This document shows, piece after piece, positions 1 through 7,202 of a stretch of 17,580 bases of DNA. The stretch covers positions 1 through 17,580 of the forward strand of contig CAKSBC010000026.1 in assembly GCA_934438085.1 (NCBI GenBank), in the 5' to 3' direction. Positions within the stretch are counted from its first letter, which is position 1. Each line of letters starts with the position of its first letter. The DNA comes from an uncultured Lachnospiraceae bacterium. GTDB lineage: Bacteria > Bacillota > Clostridia > Lachnospirales > Lachnospiraceae. The notes under the pieces are model-generated. The model was not told where the DNA came from. It saw only the letters and a list, made by a program, of their open reading frames with translations, and did no database searches. Both the position numbers and the translations under genes were made by a program.

Positions 1-23
1 TGTGCTTTTCAGGTAAAAAAAAT

Positions 24-57
24 AATGCGTCCGGAGGCTTTCGCTTCCTTTCGCATT
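24..57 (+). terminator. Composite hairpin before rpmF, candidate terminator of the upstream gene
   Basis: An outer stem AATGCG/CGCATT (24-29 with 52-57) encloses an inner stem GGAGGC/GCTTCC (33-38 with 43-48, one G-U pair) with a TTTC loop. It is preceded by eight A residues (15-22) and followed by a broken T-rich stretch. The A-tract would give a better U-run on the minus strand, so it could act in both directions. The gene it would terminate lies outside the window. Confidence 0.45.
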
Positions 58-100
58 TAATATTATCTTTTCCGGAAATATATAATGTATAAAAAATTGC

Positions 101-129
101 TTGACAAAGCAATCAATTATATGTATATT
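101..129 (+). promoter_or_regulatory. Sigma-A type promoter for rpmF
   Basis: TTGACA at 101-106 is followed after exactly 17 bp by TATATT at 124-129. The predicted transcription start is about 136, giving a short leader of roughly 28 nt with the ribosome binding site AGGAGGTG at 151-158. It gives rpmF its own transcription start. Confidence 0.75.
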
Positions 130-163
130 AATAACGTTGTTTTACGAAAAAGGAGGTGTAGAC

Positions 164-346
164 ATGTCAATCTGTCCTAAGAATAGATCATCAAGAGCTA
201 GAAGAGATTCTAGAAGAGCTAATTGGAAGATGAGCACACCAAATCTTGTTAAGTGCAGTAAGTGCGGAGCACTGGTTATGCCTCACAGAGTTTGCAAGAA
301 TTGTGGTTCATACAACAAGCGTGAGATTGTTAAGGTTGAGGCTTAA
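164..346 (+). CDS. rpmF: 50S ribosomal protein L32
   Basis: A 60-residue protein with the L32 layout: a basic N-terminus (MSICPKNRSSRARRDSRRAN) followed by a zinc ribbon with Cys31, Cys34, Cys44 and Cys47 as two CxxC pairs. It is a small structural protein of the large ribosomal subunit. The start is set by ATG at 164, preceded by a strong AGGAGGTG at 151-158. In-frame sequence further upstream runs through the promoter and is not coding. L32 next to plsX is a classic bacterial pairing of ribosome and phospholipid genes. The zinc-binding version with all four cysteines is present, so this is the C+ paralogue type. Family assignment is certain from length, motif and context. Confidence 0.97.
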   Translation: MSICPKNRSSRARRDSRRANWKMSTPNLVKCSKCGALVMPHRVCKNCGSYNKREIVKVEA

Positions 347-369
347 GTAAGTCAAGGCTTTGGACGTTG

Positions 370-404
370 AAGAGCTTTCGGCAATGTGTCGAAAGCTCTT
401 TTTT
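370..404 (+). terminator. Intrinsic terminator/attenuator between rpmF and plsX
   Basis: A perfect 11-bp stem (AAGAGCTTTCG at 370-380 with CGAAAGCTCTT at 390-400) has a 9-nt loop, and a run of six T at 399-404 begins within the stem's last bases. Only three bases separate the T-run from the plsX ribosome binding site (AAGGAGGT, 408-415). It probably lowers read-through from rpmF into the lipid genes. Confidence 0.88.
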
Positions 405-423
405 CATAAGGAGGTCAGCATAC

Positions 424-1431
424 ATGACAACAGTTGCTCTCGATGTGATGGGCGGCGATAACTGCCCTGACATCAATATAGACGGTGCGTATGACGCATT
501 AAACAACATAAGTGATGTCAGGATCAAATTAGTTGGCCCTGAGGCTCTTATTAAAGAAAAAATAAACAGCTGGGACGAAAAATTAAAGGCAAGGATAGAA
601 ATCGTCAATGCACCTGATGTGATCACCTTAGACGAATCTCCGGTTAAGGCAATTTCAAGAAAGAAAGATTCGAGCATTGTTGTCGGCATCAATCTTGTTA
701 AAAGTCATGATGCAGATGCATTTATATCTGCCGGCTCTACCGGCGCTATTTTAGCTGCCGGACAGCTTATTATCGGCAGACTTCCTGGAGTTTTGCGAAG
801 CCCATTGGCCACAATGATCCCTACAATGAAGGGATTTTCATTGTTTCTTGACTGCGGTGCAAATGTTGATGCCAAGCCTGAATGGCTGGTTCAGTATGCA
901 CGCATGGGAAGCATTTATATGGATAAGGTTCAGGAACGTGCCGGTGCATCAGTAAAGCTGGTGAACCTCGGCACAGAGGATGAAAAGGGCAATGCGCTTA
1001 CAAAGGCCGTTCATCCGATGCTTTCAGAACTTACAGATATCAATTATCAGGGCTATATTGAAAGCCGTGACGTACCTTCAGGAGGGGCTGACATCATAGT
1101 TGCTGATGCATTTACAGGTAATGCTATCATAAAGACCTTTGAAGGCACGGCAGGTGTACTGATCTCACTTATAAAGGAAGTACTTAAGTCTACGTTTTTA
1201 ACAAAGATCGGTGCCCTTCTGATTATGAAGCCTCTTAAGAACAGGCTGAAATCATTTGATGCGGCAAAATGCGGAGGTGCGATTTTATTAGGACTTAAGG
1301 GCGTTGTTATAAAGTGTCACGGCAACGCAAACAGACTCGAGATATCAACTGCAATTGAAAAGGCAGTGAAATATGTAGAAGAAGATGTAAACGGACTTAT
1401 TGAAGCAGCATTCAGTGAGAGCGGAAGATAA
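424..1431 (+). CDS. plsX: Phosphate acyltransferase PlsX
   Basis: A 335-residue protein that matches the usual PlsX length. PlsX converts acyl-ACP and phosphate to acyl-phosphate, the donor used by PlsY in phosphatidic acid synthesis. It works at the inner face of the membrane. The N-terminal signature is VALDVMGGDNCP (residues 4-15). Other family segments are ISAGSTGAILAAG, LDCGANVDAKPEWL, and near the C-terminus ADAFTGNAIIKTFEG and GGAILLGLKGVVIKCHGNAN. ATG at 424 is chosen because AAGGAGGT lies at 408-415. The frame is open further upstream, but that part overlaps the terminator. acpP follows after 141 bp, which fits a shared role in acyl-ACP metabolism. I saw no FapR-like operator in front of it. 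Confidence 0.97.
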   Translation: MTTVALDVMGGDNCPDINIDGAYDALNNISDVRIKLVGPEALIKEKINSWDEKLKARIEIVNAPDVITLDESPVKAISRKKDSSIVVGINLVKSHDADAFISAGSTGAILAAGQLIIGRLPGVLRSPLATMIPTMKGFSLFLDCGANVDAKPEWLVQYARMGSIYMDKVQERAGASVKLVNLGTEDEKGNALTKAVHPMLSELTDINYQGYIESRDVPSGGADIIVADAFTGNAIIKTFEGTAGVLISLIKEVLKSTFLTKIGALLIMKPLKNRLKSFDAAKCGGAILLGLKGVVIKCHGNANRLEISTAIEKAVKYVEEDVNGLIEAAFSESGR

Positions 1432-1572
1432 GAAAATACATATTGAATATTACTCCTCTTTATAGTATATAGTTTAAGTAAAACATCTTAAGTGGATTTT
1501 TTACATAATTAAATTTATGGCTTTTTTATTGGCCGAATTATTTTATATTAAATAAAAAAGGGGATTTATATT

Positions 1573-1803
1573 ATGGATTTCAAACAGCTTAAGGATATAA
1601 TTATTGATACATGCGGCAGCGTTGATCCTGACGAAGTGACAGAGGATGCAGCATTTTCTGATCTTGGATTAGACTCACTTGATCTTGCTCAGATTATTTT
1701 TGCAGTTGAGAACGAGCTTCAGATAGATATCGATCCTGACATTCTTGAGGAGATAACAACTGTAGGTGACGCGCTTGAGGCTATTCAGGAAACTCAGCGT
1801 TGA
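1573..1803 (+). CDS. acpP: Acyl carrier protein
   Basis: A 76-residue acidic protein. The motif GLDSLDLAQ places the phosphopantetheine attachment serine at residue 35. It carries growing acyl chains as thioesters during fatty acid synthesis and supplies acyl groups to PlsX, encoded just upstream. AAGGGG at about 1559-1564 is the ribosome binding site. The 141-bp gap after plsX is AT-rich and holds no promoter that I can defend. The stop codon overlaps a possible TTG start of rnc, so the two are probably translated in a coupled way. The plsX-acpP-rnc order points to the primary fatty-acid ACP rather than a polyketide or D-alanine carrier. Confidence 0.95.
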   Translation: MDFKQLKDIIIDTCGSVDPDEVTEDAAFSDLGLDSLDLAQIIFAVENELQIDIDPDILEEITTVGDALEAIQETQR

Positions 1804-2498
1804 TTCTTATGCATAAGGATATAGATAAATTACAAAAAACAATAGGCTACACATTTAAAAACGCAACTCTTTTGACGCTTGCTCTTACACATCCTTCGTA
1901 CAGCTCGGAGGCAGGGCTTGAACGATATAAGAGCAATCAGAGGCTTGAATTTTTGGGCGATGCAGTATTAGAGTTGGTCGTTTCGGATTACTTATATAAG
2001 GAGCATCCGACAGAGGAAGAAGGAGAGCTTACGAGGAAACGGTCTTCATTGGTCTTTGAGGCCGCACTTGCTGTATGTGCAAGAAATATAGGACTTGGGG
2101 AGTTTATTCTTTTAGGTATCGGAGAGACAGGATGCAGGGGCTATGAAAAACCATCCATACTTTCCGATGCTTTTGAAGCTTTGATAGGTGCTATGTATCT
2201 TGATGGGGGTATAGATGCGGCAAGGACCTTTATATATAAGTTTGTAACAGAACGTATCGATGAACTGAGTCTTTTGCATGATGGCAAGAGTCTTATACAG
2301 AAATATGTTCAGAAAACAGCCGGAAATACTCTTTCCTATCAGACAGAGGAGGTAATTCCGACTGACGGTGCTTTACAGTGCTTTAGAGCAAGCTTATACA
2401 TAAACGGAGAGCTGATCAGCGAAGGAATCGGCCAGTCAAAAAAAATTGCGGAACAGGATGCTGCCGGAAAGGCGTGCAAGAGGCTGAATATCAGATAA
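1800..2498 (+). CDS. rnc: Ribonuclease III
   Basis: Double-strand-specific endoribonuclease for rRNA precursor and mRNA processing. The catalytic domain has the signature RLEFLGDAVL (residues 48-57, with Glu50 and Asp54) and SDAFEALIGAMYLDGG (Asp123 and Glu126). A double-stranded RNA binding domain runs from about residue 162 to the end, with GQSKKIAEQDAAGKA. At 232 residues it has the normal length. The start is uncertain. TTG at 1800 overlaps the acpP stop as TTGA and has AGGA at 1787-1790 nine bases upstream. ATG at 1809 (229 residues) has no visible ribosome binding site and would depend on reinitiation. I give the TTG form, but ATG 1809 is nearly as likely. smc begins at the next base after the stop. 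Confidence 0.95.
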   Translation: MILMHKDIDKLQKTIGYTFKNATLLTLALTHPSYSSEAGLERYKSNQRLEFLGDAVLELVVSDYLYKEHPTEEEGELTRKRSSLVFEAALAVCARNIGLGEFILLGIGETGCRGYEKPSILSDAFEALIGAMYLDGGIDAARTFIYKFVTERIDELSLLHDGKSLIQKYVQKTAGNTLSYQTEEVIPTDGALQCFRASLYINGELISEGIGQSKKIAEQDAAGKACKRLNIR

Positions 2499-5400
2499 AT
2501 GTATTTAAAGAGTATAGAAATACAAGGCTTTAAGTCATTCGCACATAAAACTGTGCTTAATTTTAATAATGGCGTAACTGCCATAGTCGGACCTAACGGA
2601 TCGGGAAAGTCTAATATTTCCGATGCTGTCAGGTGGGTACTCGGTGAGCAAAAGGTTAAACAGCTCAGAGGCTCGGCTATGCAGGACGTCATTTTTTCGG
2701 GTACGGAAATAAGAAAACCTCAGGGGTTTGCCTATGTAGCTATTACTCTTGATAACTCTGATAAGGTTCTGTCGGTTGACTATACCGAAGTGACAGTATC
2801 AAGAAGACTTTATCGTTCAGGTGAATCCGAGTACATGATAAACGGTCAGATCGTCAGACTTAAGGACGTACAGGAGCTGTTTTATGATACCGGAATAGGA
2901 CGTGAAGGCTACTCAATTATCGGACAGGGCCAGATCGATGCAATTCTTAACGGAAAGCCTGAGGACAGAAGAGGCCTTTTTGATGAGGCAGCCGGCATAG
3001 TTAAATTCAAAAGAAGAAAACTGACTTCACTTAAAAAGCTTGAAAATGAAAAGGCTAATCTTCAGAGAGTTACTGATATAGTTGATGAGCTTGAAAAGAG
3101 AATAAAGCCTTTACAGAAGCAGTCTGAGTCTGCGAAGCATTATCTTTTACTTAAGGATGAGCAGAAAAATCTGGACCTTAATCTTTTTGTCAGAGAGATA
3201 GATACGATTCTGGATGCAAAGCAGAAGGCAGAGGATAATCTTTCTATCGTCAATGCCTCTTTAAAGGATGCTGAGCAGGAAAACGATGAGCTTAAGGATA
3301 AGGGCTCTGAGCTCAATGATAAAGTCCTTGAGCTTGATGAAATCATAGAGCGCAAGAAAAATGAACTTGGCAGAGCAAATCTGTTAAAGCAGAATCTTGA
3401 AGGTCAGATCAATGTAAGGATTGCAGAGATCAAGGCAGAGGAGACCGGCTTAAAGACAATTTCAGAGCAGATGGAGCGTATAGCTGCAGATGCTAAGGAA
3501 AATGAGAAGCATTCTTCAGAATACTTATCCGCATTAAGCGAGCTTGAGTCAAGTCTTGTGATTATGCTCAAAGATGGTAATTCCGGAGACAGTGTGGACA
3601 CCGATGAGCTTAAAGAGCTTGTAAAAAGGCTTGGCAGCTTTAAGGAATTGCTTTTGGAGCATTTCCCTGAGCTTAGTGTCGCAGAGACCGCTGATTCTTT
3701 AGATGACGCTTCGACTATAGCTTTTAACACATTGCAGTCAACGGATACAGAAGCAGCAGAAGAAGAAGATGATGATTTTTCTTTTGCAATGCCTGACTGG
3801 CTCAAGGACATTAAAAATAAACGTAATGACCTTGAACTTATAAAGGAAAAAGAGGATCGAACAAACGCATGGCTAAAACAGGCATCTGATGAATACAATT
3901 TACTCACAGATGAGCTTAAGAAGCTGCAGAGGATCTTTGCAGAAAAGCAGAAGGCCTTGGCAGATATATCAGCCAGATATGACTCACTTAAAAACCTTGT
4001 AGAAAGGTATGACGGCTTCGGGGAAAGTATCAGAGCTGTAATGCGTGAAAGAGACCGCATAGGCGGCATAAGAGGCGTTGTAGCGGATCTTATTAAAACA
4101 GATAAGGAATATGAGACTGCTATAGAAACTGCTCTTGGCGGACGAATACAAAACATCGTAACTGATACGGAAAGAAGTGCCAAAGAAAGCGTGGCATATC
4201 TTAAAAAGACCAGACAGGGAAGAGCTACATTTCTGCCTCTTGATGCCATAAGATATAAGGAACAATCCGAGTACCGTGCGGCACTTTCTGAAAGAGGTGT
4301 TATCGGAATAGCAAGTGATCTTGTACAGACGGATGATGAATTCAGGCAGCTCACAGGATATCTTTTAGCTTCTGTACTTGTAGTCGATAATATTGATAAT
4401 GCGCTTGTAATAGCGTCAAAACACAGACATTCATTAAGAATGGTTACTCTTGAAGGTGAGCTTTTGTCTCCGGGAGGATCTATATCCGGAGGTGCATACA
4501 GAAATAATTCAAAGCTTATCGGAAGAAGCCGTGAGATCGAGGAACTGCAGGCAAAAAAACGTGAGGCTGAGGAAGCATTCAGCTCTGCGTCTGAGAAAAT
4601 CAGAGACGAAGAAAAGCTTATTGCTGATAAAAATGCAGAGGTTGATGAGCTTAAGACAAGCCTCAGAGACATTGCTGTTGAGAAAAATGAGCTTAGCTTA
4701 AATATTCTCAGTGATATGAAGCTTCGCTTCAGTGAGCTTAAGCAGAAGACCGAATTTATCTCGGATAATATACTTCGTATCTGTGAAGCTGCGGACAAAG
4801 CGGATTCAGATATGAGCAGGGCGAATGATAACATGCGTCAATGCCGCGAAAGGATCGAAGCTGCAAATAAGGATATTTCAGAACGAAATGCAGATATTTC
4901 AGACACAGAGGCATTGGTTGATGAGCTTGAAAAAGCTATTAAGAGCTTTGTAAGCGAAAAGGATGAATTGGCCGGTTCGAGAACAGGCTTTGATGAAAGA
5001 AGAGCCGAACTGGCTGATGAAGTCTTAAGACTTCAAAAGGAAGTTATCAGGCTTGAAAACATCGCTCAAAAGGAGCAGGACAGGCTCGATGACAGATCAA
5101 GTTATATTTGGGATGAATATGAGCTTGGACCTTCAGCTGCAAGAGCCTTTTATGATGAATCCTATGGTTCATTGTCTTCTATCAGAGAAAGACTTGCTGA
5201 GGTTCGTCGTGATATTAAGTCATTGGGCCCGGTAAATGTTCAGGCAATAGAGGAATATAAGGAAGTTTCATCAAGATATGAATTCCTCAGTGCACAGCAG
5301 CAGGATCTGATAAAATCAGAAGAATCGATCATTGCTATAATTGATGAGCTCGACAGAGAAATGAAAAAACAGTTCAGTGAGCAGTTTGCGCTTATCAGAG

Positions 5401-5846
5401 AACAGTTTAAGATCGTTTTTGCAGAGCTGTTCGGAGGCGGTGTGTCCGATCTTGAACTCATTTGTTCCGATGATGACGAGCTTTTGGATGAGCTTGAAGC
5501 AGGAATAAATATTATTGTTCAGCCACCCGGAAAGAAATTGCAGAATATAATGCAGCTTTCGGGAGGAGAAAAAGCGTTAACAGCTATAGCGCTGCTGTTT
5601 GCAATTCAGAATCTTAAGCCATCTCCGTTCTGTCTTCTTGACGAAATAGAGGCAGCGCTTGATGATTCAAATGTAGTTCGTTTTTCAAGCTATCTTCACA
5701 AGCTTACAAATGACACACAGTTTATAGTCATCACTCACAGACGAGGTACAATGGAGGCTGCAGACAGACTCTATGGTGTTACAATGCAGGAGAAGGGTGT
5801 TTCAAAGCTCGTATCTGTAGATTTAGTTAGTGAAGAACTTTCATAA
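2499..5846 (+). CDS. smc: Chromosome partition protein Smc
   Basis: A condensin ATPase of 1115 residues, shorter than the roughly 1190 typical of Firmicutes. The N-terminal head has the Walker A motif GPNGSGKSN (residues 31-39). The hinge runs from about 504 (YDGFGESI) to 665 (LLSPGGSISGGA). The C-terminal head has the signature LSGGEKALTAIA (from 1020) and Walker B with LLDEIEAAL (from 1046). The two arms are charged coiled coils. The N-terminal arm is interrupted at about residues 362-440 by an acidic, serine- and threonine-containing, non-coiled stretch ending EEEDDDFSFAMPDWLKDI. Outside it, both arms look about 70 residues shorter than in Bacillus subtilis, judged from memory. ATG abuts the rnc stop; the binding site (AAGAGG, 2478-2483) is weak, suggesting coupling. 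ftsY follows. Confidence 0.97.
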   Translation: MYLKSIEIQGFKSFAHKTVLNFNNGVTAIVGPNGSGKSNISDAVRWVLGEQKVKQLRGSAMQDVIFSGTEIRKPQGFAYVAITLDNSDKVLSVDYTEVTVSRRLYRSGESEYMINGQIVRLKDVQELFYDTGIGREGYSIIGQGQIDAILNGKPEDRRGLFDEAAGIVKFKRRKLTSLKKLENEKANLQRVTDIVDELEKRIKPLQKQSESAKHYLLLKDEQKNLDLNLFVREIDTILDAKQKAEDNLSIVNASLKDAEQENDELKDKGSELNDKVLELDEIIERKKNELGRANLLKQNLEGQINVRIAEIKAEETGLKTISEQMERIAADAKENEKHSSEYLSALSELESSLVIMLKDGNSGDSVDTDELKELVKRLGSFKELLLEHFPELSVAETADSLDDASTIAFNTLQSTDTEAAEEEDDDFSFAMPDWLKDIKNKRNDLELIKEKEDRTNAWLKQASDEYNLLTDELKKLQRIFAEKQKALADISARYDSLKNLVERYDGFGESIRAVMRERDRIGGIRGVVADLIKTDKEYETAIETALGGRIQNIVTDTERSAKESVAYLKKTRQGRATFLPLDAIRYKEQSEYRAALSERGVIGIASDLVQTDDEFRQLTGYLLASVLVVDNIDNALVIASKHRHSLRMVTLEGELLSPGGSISGGAYRNNSKLIGRSREIEELQAKKREAEEAFSSASEKIRDEEKLIADKNAEVDELKTSLRDIAVEKNELSLNILSDMKLRFSELKQKTEFISDNILRICEAADKADSDMSRANDNMRQCRERIEAANKDISERNADISDTEALVDELEKAIKSFVSEKDELAGSRTGFDERRAELADEVLRLQKEVIRLENIAQKEQDRLDDRSSYIWDEYELGPSAARAFYDESYGSLSSIRERLAEVRRDIKSLGPVNVQAIEEYKEVSSRYEFLSAQQQDLIKSEESIIAIIDELDREMKKQFSEQFALIREQFKIVFAELFGGGVSDLELICSDDDELLDELEAGINIIVQPPGKKLQNIMQLSGGEKALTAIALLFAIQNLKPSPFCLLDEIEAALDDSNVVRFSSYLHKLTNDTQFIVITHRRGTMEAADRLYGVTMQEKGVSKLVSVDLVSEELS

Positions 5847-5864
5847 AAAGCTTCGGGAGGTCAT

Positions 5865-6773
5865 ATGGGATTTTTCGACAAATTAAAAGAAGGACTCGCA
5901 AAAACAAGGACAAGCATAAGCAACGGACTTGATACAGTATTCGGAGACTACTCACAGGTTGATGATGAATTTTTCGAAAACCTTGAAGAAGTTCTGATCA
6001 TGGCAGATGTCGGAATGACTGCAACTGACAGGATCATCAGCAGAATGAAGGAAAGAGTAAGAGAAGAGCACATTAAGGATCCTGATAAGGTCAAGGAAGC
6101 TCTTATTGAGGCTGTATCAGAGCAGATCAAACCATGTGATGATGCATATTCATTTGTAAATGAGAAAACGGTTGTTCTTGTAGTGGGTGTAAACGGTGTA
6201 GGAAAGACAACATCTATCGGCAAGCTTGCAATCAGCTTTAAGGAGCAGGGAAAGAAGGTTATTCTTGCAGCTGCAGATACTTTCAGAGCAGGCGCGAAGG
6301 AACAGCTTGAAGTTTGGGCTGAACGCGGAGATGTTGAAATTGTTGCACAGGAAGACGGTGCAGATCCGGCCGCAGTAATATATGAAGCTGTGGACGTATT
6401 TAATTCAAGAAATGCGGATATCCTTATCTGTGATACGGCAGGAAGACTTCATAATAAGAAAAATCTTATGGAGGAGCTTTCTAAAATCAACAGGATTTTG
6501 GATAAGAGACTTCCGGATGCAAGAAAAGAAGTCCTTCTCGTTCTTGATGCAACGACCGGACAGAATGCGATTTCTCAGGTAAGAGAGTTTATTTCCGTAT
6601 GTGAACCTACAGGAATTATACTTACAAAAATGGACGGCTCCGCAAAGGGCGGTATCGTTATTGCGATATCGAGTGAATTCGATATTCCGGTCAAATACAT
6701 TGGAGTGGGAGAAAAGCCGGATGATCTTCAGAAGTTTGATCCTGAGGAATTCATGAAGGCAATATTCAGGTAA
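5865..6773 (+). CDS. ftsY: Signal recognition particle receptor FtsY
   Basis: Membrane-associated SRP receptor GTPase that docks Ffh-ribosome complexes at the translocon. The 302-residue protein is essentially an NG domain with a short amphipathic N-terminus (MGFFDKLKEGLAKTR) and no long acidic A domain, as is common in Firmicutes. The helical N domain spans about 1-100. The G domain has GVNGVGKTT (108-116), DTFRAGAKEQL (138-148), DTAGRLH (190-196), TKMDG (254-258) and GVGEKPDDLQKF (280-291). The ATG at 5865 has GGGAGGTC at 5855-5862. It lies 18 bp after smc, and the smc-ftsY pair is widely conserved in Firmicutes. Its partner Ffh is encoded a few hundred bases downstream. Confidence 0.97.
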   Translation: MGFFDKLKEGLAKTRTSISNGLDTVFGDYSQVDDEFFENLEEVLIMADVGMTATDRIISRMKERVREEHIKDPDKVKEALIEAVSEQIKPCDDAYSFVNEKTVVLVVGVNGVGKTTSIGKLAISFKEQGKKVILAAADTFRAGAKEQLEVWAERGDVEIVAQEDGADPAAVIYEAVDVFNSRNADILICDTAGRLHNKKNLMEELSKINRILDKRLPDARKEVLLVLDATTGQNAISQVREFISVCEPTGIILTKMDGSAKGGIVIAISSEFDIPVKYIGVGEKPDDLQKFDPEEFMKAIFR

Positions 6774-6797
6774 GATATTTGGATATTTGCAGAGCTT

Positions 6798-6877
6798 ATG
6801 AGGCTGAGGATCTATGACCGCCTCATGGATTAAATAATGGCTTTATACATGGCTCGGACAGTTTATTATTATCTGTC
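6798..6877 (+). repeat. Two short dyads between ftsY and ylxM
   Basis: ATGAGGC/GCCTCAT (6798-6804 with 6820-6826) is a 7-bp stem with a 15-nt loop and no T-run after it. GACAG/CTGTC (6857-6861 with 6873-6877) flanks an 11-nt AT-rich centre. Neither is a convincing terminator. They may be weak pause structures or operator sites ahead of the ylxM promoter, or chance. Confidence 0.25.
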
Positions 6878-6898
6878 AAAGGTGTAAAGATAAACTAC

Positions 6899-6927
6899 TT
6901 GACACCCCTCTTATGTTCATGTATAAT
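6899..6927 (+). promoter_or_regulatory. Consensus sigma-A promoter for ylxM-ffh
   Basis: TTGACA at 6899-6904, a 17-bp spacer, then TATAAT at 6922-6927: a perfect match to the vegetative consensus in both boxes and spacing. The predicted start of transcription (about 6933-6935) is only 3-5 bases before the ylxM ATG at 6938. Confidence 0.88.
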
Positions 6928-6937
6928 ATCGAGCGTT

Positions 6938-7171
6938 ATGGAAAAAATCGTCAGACAGGGAATGTTATATGATCTCTACGGAGAACTGCTCACCGAACAT
7001 CAGCAGAAGATATACGGTGAGCTTGTTAATGATGACCTGTCGCTGTCAGAGATAGCTGAGCTGAACGGTATAACCAGACAAGGCGCGCATGACCTTATAA
7101 AGCGCTGCGATAAGATACTTGAGGGCTATGAAGAAAAGCTCCACCTACTTGAGAAGAAGCTCAACTCATGA
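6938..7171 (+). CDS. ylxM: YlxM/p13-like DNA-binding protein, SRP-associated
   Basis: A 77-residue protein with a sigma-70 region 4-like helix-turn-helix: LSLSEIAELNGITRQGAHDL at about residues 33-52, then a basic-acidic helix (KRCDKILEGYEEKLHLL). This is the layout of the YlxM family, always found beside ffh. In streptococci the family modulates SRP GTPase activity and was once assumed to regulate transcription. The ATG at 6938 is selected by similarity of MEKIVRQGMLYDLYGELL to the known N-terminus of the family. There is no ribosome binding site, because the region just upstream is the -10 box, so the message is probably leaderless. ffh begins 31 bp downstream. In-frame sequence upstream of 6938 is promoter, not coding. 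Confidence 0.9.
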   Translation: MEKIVRQGMLYDLYGELLTEHQQKIYGELVNDDLSLSEIAELNGITRQGAHDLIKRCDKILEGYEEKLHLLEKKLNS

Positions 7172-7202
7172 GCATTTAAAAGACAGGAGATATTTTCAAT
7201 AA

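Noticed and set aside
367..423. An extended plsX start upstream of 424
   Set aside because: The extra 19 codons lie within the terminator hairpin and its T-run; ATG 424 has a strong ribosome binding site and the family N-terminus.
1432..1572. FapR operator or a separate acpP promoter
   Set aside because: No TTAGTACCT-type dyad was found. TTGAAT 1443 and TATAGT 1461 are only 12 bp apart, too close for a sigma-A promoter.
3404..4834. A 476-codon open frame on the minus strand inside smc
   Set aside because: It is very rich in Ser and Leu, as expected for the antisense of a Glu/Lys coiled coil. It has no domain, and the smc frame is clearly the real one.
6798..6826. Terminator after ftsY
   Set aside because: The 7-bp stem has a 15-nt loop and no T-run, so I list it only as a dyad.
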